DNA of 64,000 nucleotides from Cyclospora cayetanensis (lineage: Eukaryota > Apicomplexa > Conoidasida > Eucoccidiorida > Eimeriidae): contig NW_020312148.1 of assembly GCF_002999335.1 (NCBI RefSeq), positions 248,001-312,000 on the forward strand, given 5' to 3'. This document shows positions 53,601 to 64,000 of the stretch, in pieces. The translations under genes and the position numbers were made by a program. Each line of letters opens with the position of its first letter. Within the stretch, counting starts at the first letter, position 1. The notes below the pieces were generated by a model that was given only the letters and a program-made list of their open reading frames with translations, was not told where the DNA came from and ran no database searches.

Positions 53601-56600
53601 GCAGATGGTGGCTGTTCAAAGCAGGAGGTGTCTCCAAAAATCCCTTAGAAGTGAACCGCAACGGCAGATCTGCAAGGCAAGGAGGCTCACCATGTGTTTA
53701 ACAATGGGGGGCAACTGGTGGTTATCTCCGATCAGAATGATGCGCTTCAGGCGAGACGTCTTCTCCCTGGCTTTCTGCAGAAGCATGGGAATAAATGTCT
53801 CGACCTCAAGGATTTGAGCCGCTTCCTCCACCAGGAGCGAGTCAAAAGTGAACCCCAAATCCACCAAGCGATCCCGTGTAATGGCGGCATGCGTGCATGT
53901 CATGGCTACCATGCGCGCATGCGTCCTGCGCAGCAATTGGAGAGACAGAAACAGAGAAGATGCAGCGGCATTCAGCGGTAGCCATATGTAGATATAGAGA
54001 GAACGACACAGGTGTATATATATATATATACACAGTGATACATAATACATGCATATATAGAGTGGTATATGCACATATGTATATAGCGTGATATGTATAC
54101 ATATGTATATAGCGGCATGTAGTATACGTAGAGCAGCGGTATATGTACATACATGTACGCGATGCACCGAGAGAGAGAGACAGGAGTAGAGGCTATGATT
54201 CGAGGAGATTCTGTTCGCTTGTTTGCGACTCAGAGGGAGGCATGCAGCGCCTGAGAAGGCTGTCAGCGGCATAAGTTTTCCTCCGCTGCGCGCTTACGTC
54301 AGTAGAAAGTCTGCTCTGTCCCCCGCCGTGCGAAGGAGTTCAAAAGCCCTATAGTCTTGCAGCTCGTGCTGCATTTGTTCTAAGTAGCGAATGCAGCTTG
54401 AAGCAACTGCAGCATCTGCCTCTGCTCCTCCTGGGAAAAGCGGCTGAGGGGCATCCGCAAAGAAGGCTGTGAACGGAAACAGCAGCTCTTCGAGGCTTCG
54501 GCTGTACTTGAAATGCGCGGTCTGCAGCAAACGCGAAAATTGCAGCAGCAGCAGCAGCAGCAGACTTTGAAGCCGACTGGAGAGGGTGCAGCAGTCGATG
54601 CAGCTCCTGGAAATCGCTGCATTGTTGCTTGCCGCTTCGCCATTATTCTGCCTCTCTGTGACGTGAGGAGTTCGCACAAGTCTTTGCAGCGTGCAGGGGG
54701 GATAGACAGACGATATCAAGCATATGGAGGTGTTATGCAGCAAGCAAGAAGACGGCGTTCAAGAACTCTCTACAGGTTTACAAGGGAGGGATCCCTCGTC
54801 AAAAGAAAAACTTACTGCCGCGTCTACAGTAAAGTGAGATTCTTCGGCTGTAAGGTGCTCCTGTTGACTCTGCTGCCCGGCTTCTTCTTCTTCTTCGTCT
54901 TCTTCTTCTTCTTCTTCTTCTTCTTCTTCTTCTTCTTCTTCTTCTTCTTGCGGCTGCTGCTGCGGATCAGATGCCGCAGCTTCCTGCCTGCGTTTTTTCC
55001 CGCTAGCTTTTGATGGCGGATCGCTTGCTGGCCGTTTCTTTGCAGCTAGCTCGTGCTGATGCTGCGTGGTGTCACTGTTGTTTTCGGAGGCTGTGCGTCT
55101 CAGGCTGACGGGCAGCATGACGAAGATTCGACTCCCCCTCTCTTGCTCGTACCTCTCGATTGCCGCTTCCACCTTTCTGCGAAATTCTTCGTCCTCCTCC
55201 CCTTCAGGCAACTGCTGCTGCTGCTGCTTGAGATTGCGGATGGTGTTCAGCGCGGCAAAGTATCGCTCAGTTCTGAACTGGATGTGGTATTTAAAGAACT
55301 GCAGAGCCGCTTCGCAGCTGGAGCTGACGTCCCCAACCGACACACAAGTCGCCGCTGCAGCTGCGGCTGCCCCCTTGGCAGTTGCTGCTGCAGCTGCAGC
55401 AGCAGCTGCTGCTGCAAGCTCCTTCTCGACGCACTCCCCTAGACGGCCAACTCGCTGCAGCAGCTGCTTCCTCCGCTCAAGCACTTTGTTTACGCGTCCA
55501 TGTTTCGAGAAGGAGAAGTCTTCCACATCGTCACACCCCTCAAGAGGGAGCAAAAGGTCCTCCCGCTGCTGCTGCTGCTGCTGCTGCTGCCAGACTTCCT
55601 GCTGCTGCTGCAGGTCCAACGACCCTCTCCCCAGCCTCAGCAGGCGTGTTTCGTCGACGTCAAGGGCAGCTACCTTTCGGAAAAGGTCGTTCAAAGCCGC
55701 ATTCGAATGCGCAACAAGCAGCGTCTTCTCGTTAGGATTTGCGTGATACAGCAGATATGCCAACTGAGCCGCCGTATCCGTCTTGCCGCTGCCAGGGGGT
55801 CCTAACACGACAGTCAAGCCTGGCTGCAAGCCTGATATCAGAGCGCGCACTTGCGTTGGCGTAAACCTAGAGAAAAAGAAATACCACACAATTGAGCGCA
55901 AGAGCACCTCTGGCTGATTCGAACCCGCAGGACCCCTCGTAACAACCCACCAAAAAGTAGAAAAAAAATGCGCAACAAGCCACCCCCATATGCATGTTCG
56001 CACACGCATTTATACATACACACATATATGTATGTATGGATGTATTCATCCACTGTACATATGGATGTATACATCCACTGTATGTATGGATGTAGGTATG
56101 TATACATCCACTGTACGCATACGTATGTATACATCCACTGTACGCATATGTATGTATACATCCACTGTGCATGTATGCATGTATGGATGTAAACCGCGTG
56201 CGGTTCTGGCATCGGTTCGACTCTGACTGTTGTTTCCAGCAATTTCGTGCCACCACGCACGCAAGGTTGCACGTGTTTAAAAGGTGGATTTTTGAATGAA
56301 AAGCACCTGATACGATTGCGCTTCCGTTCGCATTCGGGATATGGACCATAGCTGGGAAGCGTGTAGCTTTCGAAGCGGATTCGTTCCCTTGTTGCGTCTA
56401 GCGCATCAACCTCCCCCAAGGCATCGAAGCCCTCTGCTGCTTTCTCCGCCTCCTGCTGCTTTGGTCGCGTGAAGTGCAGCCTGTGGTATCCCTGTTGCTG
56501 AGAGCGCTGCGAAGCAGCGGCTGTCTCTTCGTGCGGAAGCTCGAGGCTCTCAGCTAGCGGGAAGGCCTCCTTCATGTGCGCTACATCCAGAAACGTGTCT

Positions 56601-59600
56601 CTGAGATCCAGAGAGGGCAGACGGCTCGCCATCCGGGTGTACGTACAGCCCTTGGGGTCGCCGTAGCCTAAGAAGAGATCGTGCACCCAAGGAGGAACCA
56701 CAACGTCTTCAGGGTTGTTCATCAAGCTTTTAATTGTGGCGAGGACGGCCTTGAAATTATTCTGCCGAGCACTTCGACGCAACAACACATTCATCTGCGC
56801 GTGAAAGTCGACAATCCCGCCTTCCTTCAACTGCTGCAAATCTCGGCTGTATGCACAGCTGTCCAGCAGCACGCGCAACGTCCGCAGAGTGCCAACCGGC
56901 TTGTGCGCTGCAACACAGTGTCGTACACACACACATACAAACACAAATAATACACGTATACACAAACAATACACACAGAAACACACACTAATAATGCACA
57001 TACACACAAATCGTACACATATACACAAACACAGACACAAATAATACACATATACACAAATAATACACATAGAAATACACACAAATACAGACACACATAC
57101 AAATACACAGACACAAATAATACACAGAAATACACACATATACATGCAAATACACACACGAATAATACACACACATACATACACAAATACACAGACACAA
57201 ATAATACACACATAAACACACACACACACAAATACAGACACGAATACACACACCACAATCATCCACATACACACACACGTATAAATCACTAACCACAAGC
57301 GCAACGAGCCACATCGCAGCAAGGCACCCGCATCCGAAGCACAGCAACACAGACAGACAGACAGACAGACTGATACACAGCAAACACACACGCCCCCTCT
57401 CCGAGAGACGGTAGGCTGGCTGCCTGGATATCGCCATTTATAATACGAAAGGCCCAATAAGTAGCCATGTGCGGATGGATCTAGTGAATATATATATATA
57501 TATATACATACCTATATATATGTATAAATACAGCTAGAGAGAAAGCAGGAACCGCATGCATTAATCGATACACATATACGTATGTGCTACGTATCAACAC
57601 ACATACATGCGCATACATGTAAACATGGCGACATAAAGAAACAGACGTTTAAATATATATAGAGGTAATGTAGATATATATAAATATATATATATATATA
57701 TCAGCACAATTGCAGAAAAGGGCCTCAGACGCGCTCCTTGCGGAAAGGCCATTTTTGTGAAGATCCTTCTGAAGGCGCAATGCTGCTGCTGCTACCATTG
57801 CTGCTGCTTTAGAAAGGCACGAAAAGAGAGGGAAGCCAAGAGAAGAGGGGGAAAGAAGAGGTGGCGTGCAACCCTCTTAGAAGCCTCCGTATTCGTAAGA
57901 ACCCCAAGGCAGCTGTTTGTGCGTCTTACGCTTAATTGGGCTTGGTTCAGAAATGCAAACACCTTCTTGATCGAGCAATTCCATGACTTCTGCTCCCCGC
58001 ACTGCCAAAATACCAAACCCAGCGCGCACGTGGGAAGGAGGAAGGCCTTCTGGATTAGTCGTGAGAGGCTTCAGAGGCGCAGCGATTGCCAAGCAGAAAA
58101 CAACATCGTGTTCTCTCAAACAGTCCCACTCCCTCCGCACTTGCTGAGGGCATCCTGCAATATCAAACACCAGCTCTGCCTGTACCTCGGACGGAAACTG
58201 CTCGCCAACCTGCATGCAAACACCCCACACCCCCACAGTAACGCAAAAAAAATTCACGCCTCACTGCATGCGCCACCAACCGACAGGCCACACAGGGCAC
58301 ATAGACAGATACAGACAGATACAGACAGAGACAGACAGACAGATACAGACAGATACAGACAGACAGATACAGACAGACAGATACAGACAGATACAGACAG
58401 ACAGATACAGACAGACAGACAGACAGATACAGACAGACAGATACAGACAGATACAGACAGACAGATAAAGACAGACAGACAGATACAGACAGACAGAGAC
58501 AGACAGACAGATACAGACAGACAGATACAGACAGATACAGACAGACAGATACAGACAGACAGACAGACAGATACGGACAGACAGATACAGACAGACAGAT
58601 ACAGACAGATACAGACACATACAGACAGACACCCTTCACAAAAATCCCCATCCTCCGCCTTCCTTTCCTTCCTTCCCCTCCTAAAAAGCCTCAGAGACTC
58701 TTTGAGAGACACCCCGCACGGCCCTCCTCCGCCTACTATGCGCATTTGACTTGCGTGATGAGAAGCAGGAAAAGAGAGTCGAGCAAAAGGCACTCCCGCG
58801 GCAACAGAAGCACACGCAAACAGCCAGAAAAAAATGTTTATTTACCCTTGGAGGAAGGACTGCAACTACGGTAAACCTTTCGAGCTTCAACGCCATTCTA
58901 CAAGACCCCTCAAACACAGTATCGCCTCCCAAGTAATCTGCAGCATCCGCAAGCTGCAAGAGATCTTCTTGCTGCTGCTGCTGCTGCCCTGGCATAGATG
59001 CTGATGGATAAGCGGCCGCAACAGCGCTAGCAGCTAGTCGGCGACGTGGCTTTAAACGCCACAAAGCATCCTCAATCTCCTCCTTGATTTCATACAGCGA
59101 CTCCAGCCTAAAAGAACAGAACGAAGCACACGCAGAAAGCAGGTTCATACACCATACATACTTGTACATATACACACATGGCATACAAATACATACGTAC
59201 ACCTCTATGACATCCATACACCTATGCACAGCAGACACCTACATGGACGTAGACATGAATATCTATAGACATATATGTGCATAAACGTATACGTATATGA
59301 TCCTAGACGAATACACATACATGCATATACAGATATAATTAGGCAGAAATACATGCACAAACACGAGCATGCGCAGATACGTACTCCGAGTTTAAGCACA
59401 CACCTAACCACATTCACATATGCATATAGAAATACATTTGTGCAGAAAAATTCCTATTTATGCATAGGCATGCGTACAAAAGATGCACATGTACATAGAT
59501 GTACATATATCATGACAAGCGAAGACCTTGTTTTCTGTACCGCGAAACATGTCTGTCCACCTCGTTGTTACAGGTACACATGGAGGAAGTAATATGTAGA

Positions 59601-62600
59601 CACTACGCACACGGGCGTAAGCCTACAAAATACAGATTCCCTAATTTGTGAAAAAAGGGGGGTTGTGCCTAAGCGTTCGCATGGTAGTGTGGCAGCGTGG
59701 GGGAGGCAAATGCGGCGGGTGATCGGACTAAACTAGGCCTTAAGAACCAATATGTGTATATACACACACATACACATACATACACATACACACACATACA
59801 CACATACATATACATTCACACATACATACACACAGACATACACATACACACAGACGCATTCACACAGACACATACACATACACACATACACATACATACA
59901 CACATACACATACACACAGACACATACACATACACACAGACACATACACATACATATATGTATATAATTGTCACCTGAAGAGCTTGAAATTTCTCAGCAG
60001 ATAGTCGTGGACGGTGAGAAATTGGAGGTTGAGTTTGGGAAGCGCTCGTGCCTGCTGCAGTTGACGCGAGTGGTGCAGCTGCTGCTGCGGAAGGAGAACT
60101 TCATCCCAGAGCTCGAGCTCATCTGGGTAGAGAGGCTGACTGTTGATTTGTTGCAGTTGATCTTTCTGCCGCTGCAGCGCTCTCACTAGAACGGCTACCA
60201 AGTGCTGTCGAACCCACGACTTGCTGCGTTTGCGACTGTCGCATGCAGCAGCCGCTAGCTGCTGCGCTCCTGCTGCTGCTGCTGCCGCTGCTGCTGCTGC
60301 TGCGACGGCTTGCGGCTCCGGCACGCCCGGCAGCTGCAGGGGATCCAGCAGCTGCAAGTGGACGCACAGATCGAGCAGTGTCAAGAGCTCCTGCTGCTGC
60401 AGGAGCTCCTGTAGTCGCTTCCAGTCATCAATTGATGATATAGGCTCGAGGGCAGCGTCTGCCAGCGCTGCGCACGCCAACGGAGCTTTCGAGCCATCTG
60501 CTGCTCCGCTATGACCACTACGACCATTACCACTACAGTTCTCCCCCCCCAGTTCAAAGCAGCGCCGCTGGAAAGCCTCAACGCGATCATAATGCCGAGC
60601 TGTACATGCAGCTGCGCTCAGCGGCCGCCCTAAACGCAAAACACGCAGACAACGAAGACACGCGGCTTCAAAAAACAAGCACGCCAAGCCATACGGAAAA
60701 AGCAGACAGCATATGGCAGACATAAAGCAAGCAGACAGAAAGCAGACAGCAAGCAGAGAAAAAGCAGACAGCAAGCAGAGAAAAAGCAGAGAAAAAGCAA
60801 GCAGCCAGAAAGCAGATAGCAAGCAGAGAAAAAGCAAGCAGACAGAAAGCAGACAGACAGCAAGCAGAGAAAATGCAAGCAGAGAAAAAGCAAGCAGAGA
60901 AAAAGCAGACAGCAGGCAGAGAAAAAGCAGACAGCAAGCAGGCAGAGAAAAAGCAGGCAGCAAGCAGCCAGAAAGCAGAAAGCAAGCAGCCAGAAAGCAA
61001 GCAGCCAGAAAGCAGATAGGAAGCAGAGAAAAAGCGGACAGAAACCAGCCAGAAAGCAAGCAGATAGCAGACAGACAGAAAGATCGCGAGCAGAGCTCGG
61101 AAAGCCCCAAAGAAGGGGCCTAAGAAAAAGCAGCAGAAAGGAGGCAGCACGCCTCCCTCCTTTGAATTTTCTGCGTCAGTGCAGCAGTGGAGGGGTGTGG
61201 CTTTGTTCTCATCGAGACAAGCAGCCGTTCGCAAGAGCCTCAGGAGCAAGACACACCAGTATCATCGTCGATTTCGAACCGCTCGTAGAAGAAGAGCTGC
61301 TGCAGCAGCTGCCGTAAGACACCAGCCTCACTGCATGCAGCCGCAGCGCTGCGCTCGGCTCGAACGGAGAGCTGCTGCTGCTGCAGCAGCGGCAGCAGAC
61401 ACCGCCGTGTGGGTAGCTGCGTCAGCAAATCCACGAAAAACTCCAGCATGCGCTCAAGCAGCAGCACCAGGGGAAGGGGGACTGCGTCTTGACTGAAGGA
61501 TCCCGCTACGTCCTCTGCACACCCCACGCATGCATGCACGAAAACACAGACACTCAACAAATCAACACGCATGCACATGCAGAGCCAGGGTACCCCTGCT
61601 GCAGTGTCTGCTATCCTGCTCTAAAGCCGCTTCTCCAACTCGGCTGCAAAGAGTGCACTGACGGAGAATCGCGACCTCAAAGAGAGAGAAAGAGAGAGAG
61701 ACACACGCACGGAGCAGCAGCATCTGCTGCTGCTGCTGCTGTTGCTGTTGCTGCTCTCTCTCTGTGTGTCTGTCTCTCTCTCGTTTCTCTCTATCTCTGT
61801 CTCTATCTATCTCTATCTCTGTCTCTATCTATCTCTATCTCTGTCTCTCTCTCTCTCTCTATCTGTATCTCTCGCTCTCTCTATCTCTGTCTCTCTCTCT
61901 ATCTACCTCTATCTCTCGCTCTCTCTATCTCTGTCTCTCTCTCTATCTACCTCTATCTCTCGCTCTCTCTATCTCTGTCTCTCTCTCGTTTCTCTCTATC
62001 TCTGTCTATCTATCAATCTATCTTTCCGTCTAGGGGCCTTACCTGAAAGGACTACGAATTTCCGCATAAGCACAAACATGAAATCTCTGTCCAAGAGTAT
62101 TTGTTGCAAATGCTCTCTGTCGCGTGGCGACTTTGTGCTTCCGCCTGCTGCTGCCTCGGCTCGTCCTTCTGTGCTGTCTGCTGCTCTACCTCCTCTTCCT
62201 TCTTCTGCTGCTGCTGTCTCCGCTGCTGCTTGCTGCAAAGGCGTCAAGCGTTTCTGAGCTCGCTTCCACAGGAGGGCAGCAGCGGCGCTGCTATCGAGCA
62301 GCTGCTGAAGCGCAGACTGCGGCAGTCGCGCGAAGCAGCAAGGACCGCATACCGACAGACAAAGGCGTCGCAGAACTGGATGCTCCAAGCCGTAGAAAGC
62401 TGAGATGAAGAAGGAAACCAGGAGGCGTTGTTCGTCGTGTGTCAAATAGATGACGCAAGAACCAAGGGAAAGCTGCGTCTTCGTTGTACTGCTGTACGCT
62501 TGACCATCCTCGCGGCTGGAAAGCGCGCTCGCAAGGTTGCTCCCACGGCTGTTGCTGCCGTTCTGCTCAGCATCACTCTTCCCTTCTTCTTTCTCTTGCT

Positions 62601-62790
62601 CCTGCTGCTGCTCTTCTTCTTCCACTGGTGCTGTCTGTCCCTTCTGCTGCGCCTTTGCCGGAGGGGGTAGCTGTGCAGTGGCGAGGAGCATCGCGAGACG
62701 GTAGAAAAATGCCTTCAGTTTGGCTGCAAAGAAGTCGGCGGGTAGATCGCTCGCGGCTTCTTTCTTCTCCGACTCCTTTTCTGCCAAGTC

Positions 62791-62827
<37 letters not shown>

Positions 62828-63798
62828 TCCCTCTCCTCCTTCTGTGGAGCGCCGCCTACAGCCACGACGGCAGGCCCTGCTATTTGCCTCAACGCGCGTA
62901 GCTGCCGAGGCTGACGGTACAGAGGCAGCAGCATCTCCCCCCCCCTAGCTCCCGAGCCAAGCAACAAGGCGCAGATGCTCAGGAGATGTGCTGGCTGAGT
63001 TGTACCGGAGGCTTCTTGCCCCTTCGCTGTCGCAGCAGGAGGCGTGCTGCAGAAAGAAGGCCATAAAAACGCTTCCAAGTAATGCGTGTGCTCAAGAGCT
63101 TGCAGAGCAGAGCCGCCAAACCCACTCCGACGGAGGTGTCCATACACCTCGGCTACTAAGGCCGCTACTCCCTTTTCTCCGCCAGCTTGCGCTAAATCTG
63201 CTTGCGAGTGGCTTGCTGACGCGCAGTGAGCCTCCCAGGAAGCCTTAGCTGCCTCAGCAGCAGCTGCAGCTGCTCTCGCTGAGGCAGCTCGCTTCTCGGC
63301 AGCTTCTAAGGCTCGCTGCTGCTGCTGCCTCGTGAGCTCCTTTTGCTGCTGGGGGTCGGAGGCTTCCCGGGGAAGTTTCTGATCCAGAGCTTTCTTGAGC
63401 GCTCTGACGCGACCTTCAGCGACAGCTGCAGCCTTCTGCTTCTCTGCAGCTGCGGCTGCGAAGTAAGCCCCCGCGTCTGCATGCAGCGGCTCCTCCCGTT
63501 GCAGCCATGTTTTTCGACCTAGTTGTACTAGCCTGTGACTTTGCAGCTCGGAGAAGGTGAGGGTGGCCTTCGTGCTGCTGCTGCTCCGAGAGGAATCGAT
63601 CGCACGAGGCATGCCTCCTCCCCGAGAAGGATCCTGACGCTGACGAGGCTGATGCTGCTGGTGAGGCTCATGATGAGGCTGATGATGCTGCTGCTGCTGA
63701 GGCTGCTGGTGATGCTGATGATGAGGCTGATGCTGATGATGAGCCCTCCCGCTGCTGCTGCTCTCGAACGAAGGCACAAAGGCTGTTTGGCTCGCCAT
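50207..63798 (-). CDS. AQR: Aquarius, intron-binding spliceosomal RNA helicase
   Basis: Aquarius is an SF1B helicase that binds introns upstream of the branch site in the spliceosome. Exons in transcript order: 63798-62043, 61514-61257, 60629-59975, 59107-58846, 58209-57930, 56907-56307, 55866-54816, 54521-54298, 53925-53691, 53111-52625, 52230-52141, 51543-51374, 50800-50207 (6663 nt, 2220 aa; human 1485). All twelve junctions keep phase. The armadillo-like N-terminal half ends in [11 protein letters not shown] and [17 protein letters not shown]. The helicase core has GPPGSGKTD (about aa 1293), EEAAQ (about 1730), [29 protein letters not shown] and a final [18 protein letters not shown]. Extra length comes from His/Gln-rich and Ala-rich N-terminal sequence and from Gln, Ala and Glu insertions after Walker A. 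Start is the ATG giving MASQTAF. Most introns hold a private microsatellite. Very secure family call. Confidence 0.95.
51040..51130. repeat. CTA/CTG triplet repeat in Aquarius intron 12
   Basis: (CTACTACTG)n on the plus strand, inside 50801-51373. Every frame stays open as a homopolymer; it is intronic. Confidence 0.85.
53160..53445. repeat. CATACA microsatellite in Aquarius intron 9
   Basis: ACATACACATACATACACAT-type repeats occupy half of the intron 53112-53690. Confidence 0.88.
54010..54160. repeat. AT-rich repeat in Aquarius intron 8
   Basis: TATATATATACACAGTGATA followed by several ATGTATATAGCG(G)(T)G units between exons 9 and 8. Confidence 0.75.
54885..54955 (-). repeat. GAA/GAG repeat coding poly-Glu in Aquarius
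   Basis: A (CTT)n run on the plus strand is read in exon 7 as about 25 nearly uninterrupted Glu residues with one or two Asp. It lies in an acidic insert between Walker A and the next conserved helicase block. Confidence 0.92.
55970..56200. repeat. ATCCACTGTA tandem repeat in Aquarius intron 6
   Basis: About six units of roughly 30-33 bases with the landmark TATACATCCACTGTA and a variable TATGTATG spacer. Confidence 0.88.
56925..57285. repeat. ACACAAATAATACACA repeat in Aquarius intron 5
   Basis: Irregular ACACA, AATAATACACATA and CAGACACAAATA units in the first part of the 1-kb intron 56908-57929. AT-rich runs follow at 57490-57510 and 57650-57700. Confidence 0.88.
58290..58625. repeat. 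ACAGACAGAT microsatellite in Aquarius intron 4
   Basis: Over 300 bases of (ACAGACAGAT)n with ACAG slippage; the sense strand reads (ATCTGTCTGT)n. It is not a telomeric repeat. Confidence 0.93.
59150..59480. repeat. ATACA-rich degenerate repeat in Aquarius intron 3
   Basis: Loose ATACATACA, TACGTA and TATATG motifs, much more degraded than the neighbouring arrays. Confidence 0.6.
59755..59965. repeat. CACATACA microsatellite in Aquarius intron 3
   Basis: CACATACACATACATACACA with CACAGACA variants, ending about ten bases before exon 3 begins on the plus-strand map (59975), that is, just downstream of the donor in transcript sense. Confidence 0.88.
60700..61090. repeat. AAGCAGACAGCAAGCAG repeat in Aquarius intron 2
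   Basis: Purine-rich units AGAAAAAGCAAGCAGCCAGA and AAAGCAGACAGC in irregular order. In transcript sense it is pyrimidine-rich (TTTTTCTCTGCTTGC), so it forms a very long polypyrimidine-like tract near the acceptor. Confidence 0.9.
61685..62035. repeat. CTCTATCTCTGT microsatellite in Aquarius intron 1
   Basis: (TCTCTCTATCTCTGTC)n with TACC variants in nested duplications. In transcript sense it is a purine-rich GAGAGATAGAGACAG run immediately after the intron 1 donor. Confidence 0.92.
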
Positions 63799-64000
63799 GG
63801 CGCCACCACGCGAAGAGGGTCCCTGACGAGGAAGCAGGCGATGCACGCTGGCAGCCGCTTTCTGAAGAGATCTGATGCTGCAGCGTGACGGGGGGGAAGG
63901 GGAGACGGAGGGAGAGAGGGAGGGGGGAGGCTGCAAAAGGAGAGGAAGAGGCGAGCGACAGTGAACCACGAGATCCCCCTATAGAAAGCGGGGGGACGAA
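63799..64000. other. 5' flank of Aquarius
   Basis: The Aquarius frame stays open upstream of the chosen ATG for about 57 codons without another ATG; it is Pro/Ser-rich and probably 5' UTR or promoter. Confidence 0.4.

Noticed and set aside
58290..58625. Interstitial telomere repeat
   Set aside because: The unit is ACAGACAGAT, not the TTTAGGG type expected for coccidian telomeres.

Overview
This window is nuclear DNA of an apicomplexan coccidian, most likely an Eimeria species. The evidence is intron-rich genes with tiny exons, long runs of CAG-type codons read as poly-Gln or poly-Ala inside otherwise conserved proteins, introns packed with TG/CA and other microsatellites, and repeat-rich blocks alternating with plain, repeat-poor blocks. 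No bacterial operons, tRNA, rRNA or CRISPR array was found.

Seven protein genes could be assembled exon by exon, with splice phases that agree at every junction. They are: CCT1, the TCP-1 alpha chaperonin subunit (minus, 1660-6669, 11 exons, 549 aa); a GAP50/purple-acid-phosphatase-like membrane metallophosphatase (plus, 11854-16288, 7 exons, 706 aa); a PP2C-type protein phosphatase with extra N- and C-terminal modules (plus, 20230-25816, 10 exons, 793 aa); an HABP4/SERBP1/Stm1-type RNA- and ribosome-binding protein (plus, 32583-34661, 3 exons, 374 aa); a CEP44-domain centriole protein (minus, 36734-39863); a TTLL9-type tubulin glutamylase (plus, 41732-48453, 16 exons, 437 aa); and the intron-binding spliceosomal helicase Aquarius (minus, 50207-63798, 13 exons, 2220 aa).

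Layout: repeat-poor stretches (about 1-1.6, 6.7-11.8, 16.8-20.2, 25.9-31.9 and 40-50 kb) hold decayed Ty3/gypsy-like retroelement pieces, a degenerate dispersed repeat and TTLL9. Repeat-rich stretches hold most other genes, a 48-bp minisatellite and the microsatellites. CEP44 and TTLL9 are transcribed divergently from a shared 1.9-kb interval, and both families act at centrioles or axonemes, which suggests co-expression in flagellated male gametes (inference). TTLL9 and Aquarius converge on an interval carrying two inverted-repeat structures.

The points most worth a second look are an unusually high share of GC-AG introns (5 of about 56), the near-perfect palindromes, the minisatellite that has become the 3' end of CEP44, and the duplicated intron block behind the phosphatase gene. 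No wholly new multi-gene system was recognised.
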